Shown: piece by piece, positions 5,312-5,396 of the stretch | Position numbering within the stretch: position 1 is the first letter of the stretch | Layout of the letters: every line of letters begins with the position of its first letter | Assembly (NCBI GenBank): GCA_946631345.1 | Contig: CAMPAA010000210.1 | Coordinates: forward strand, 1 to 5,396 | Source: an uncultured Verrucomicrobiota bacterium | GTDB lineage: Bacteria > Verrucomicrobiota > Kiritimatiellia > RFP12 > UBA1067 | DNA: 5,396 nucleotides | Direction: 5' to 3' | Program-made: the position numbers and the translations under genes | The notes under the pieces: generated by a model | The model's database searches: none | The model's input: the letters and a program-made list of their open reading frames with translations, nothing else | What the model was told of the DNA's origin: nothing

Positions 5312-5396
5312 GAGATATATGTTAAAACGTGTTAGAATGGCAGATTGACGAACACCCCAAGGCGCTTTGTGGTTGCCGGGCAATCCCTGCAGCCTC
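5312..5396. other. Right-edge intergenic stretch, no gene seen
   Basis: No start with a plausible ribosome binding site is visible on either strand. Two minus-strand frames entering from the edge stay open until TAA or TGA stops here, so the 3' end of an upstream gene cannot be excluded. A 5-bp inverted repeat TTGCC-G-GGCAA lies at 5373-5383, without an evident role. Confidence 0.4.

Noticed and set aside
5333..5338. TAGAAT on the plus strand as a divergent promoter
   Set aside because: It has a TG one base upstream but no convincing -35, and no gene follows within the window.

Overview
The window is about 60% G+C and nearly every supported gene lies on the minus strand. The organism is most likely an uncultured gut or rumen bacterium of the PVC group (Verrucomicrobiota, Kiritimatiellota or Lentisphaerota). 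This rests on a secreted formylglycine-generating-enzyme-like (SUMF1-type) protein of the kind multiplied in those genomes, a divergent glycoside hydrolase family 9 enzyme, high G+C, and strong extended -10 promoters. It is an inference from family composition, not a proven placement.

Layout, in the direction of transcription (right to left). Bases 5217-5396 hold an extended -10 promoter (TATAAT at 5279-5274) and no recognisable gene. Four closely packed genes follow: a secreted SUMF1/FGE-sulfatase-domain protein (5216-3912); a DUF3089-type lipoprotein overlapping it by an ATGA junction (3915-3358); a GH9 glycosidase with an N-terminal Ig-like domain (3332-1218); and a family 2 glycosyltransferase (1191-304). 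The gaps are a 4-base overlap, 25 bases and 26 bases, so they look like one operon. Beyond the last stop lies a short intergenic stretch with a second extended -10 promoter, whose -10 region is duplicated in an 11-bp tandem repeat. It is followed by what looks like a decayed RhuM-family gene (179-66) and the start of an unrecognised gene, preceded by a strong ribosome binding site, that runs off the left edge (65-1).

How the genes may work together: three products are predicted to be exported (SUMF1-like protein, lipoprotein, and GH9 enzyme with a weaker signal) and one is cytoplasmic (glycosyltransferase). GH9 enzymes act on beta-linked glucans or related oligosaccharides. The SUMF1-like protein lacks the first catalytic cysteine of true formylglycine-generating enzymes, and the DUF3089 protein lacks the serine nucleophile of its family. 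Both may therefore be binding or scaffold proteins rather than enzymes. The conservative reading is a small glycan-utilisation or cell-surface-glycan operon with two apparently non-catalytic exported partners. I see no CRISPR array, tRNA, rRNA, insertion sequence or defence system that can be firmly supported. The RhuM remnant is the only hint of a mobile or restriction-associated neighbourhood at the left edge.
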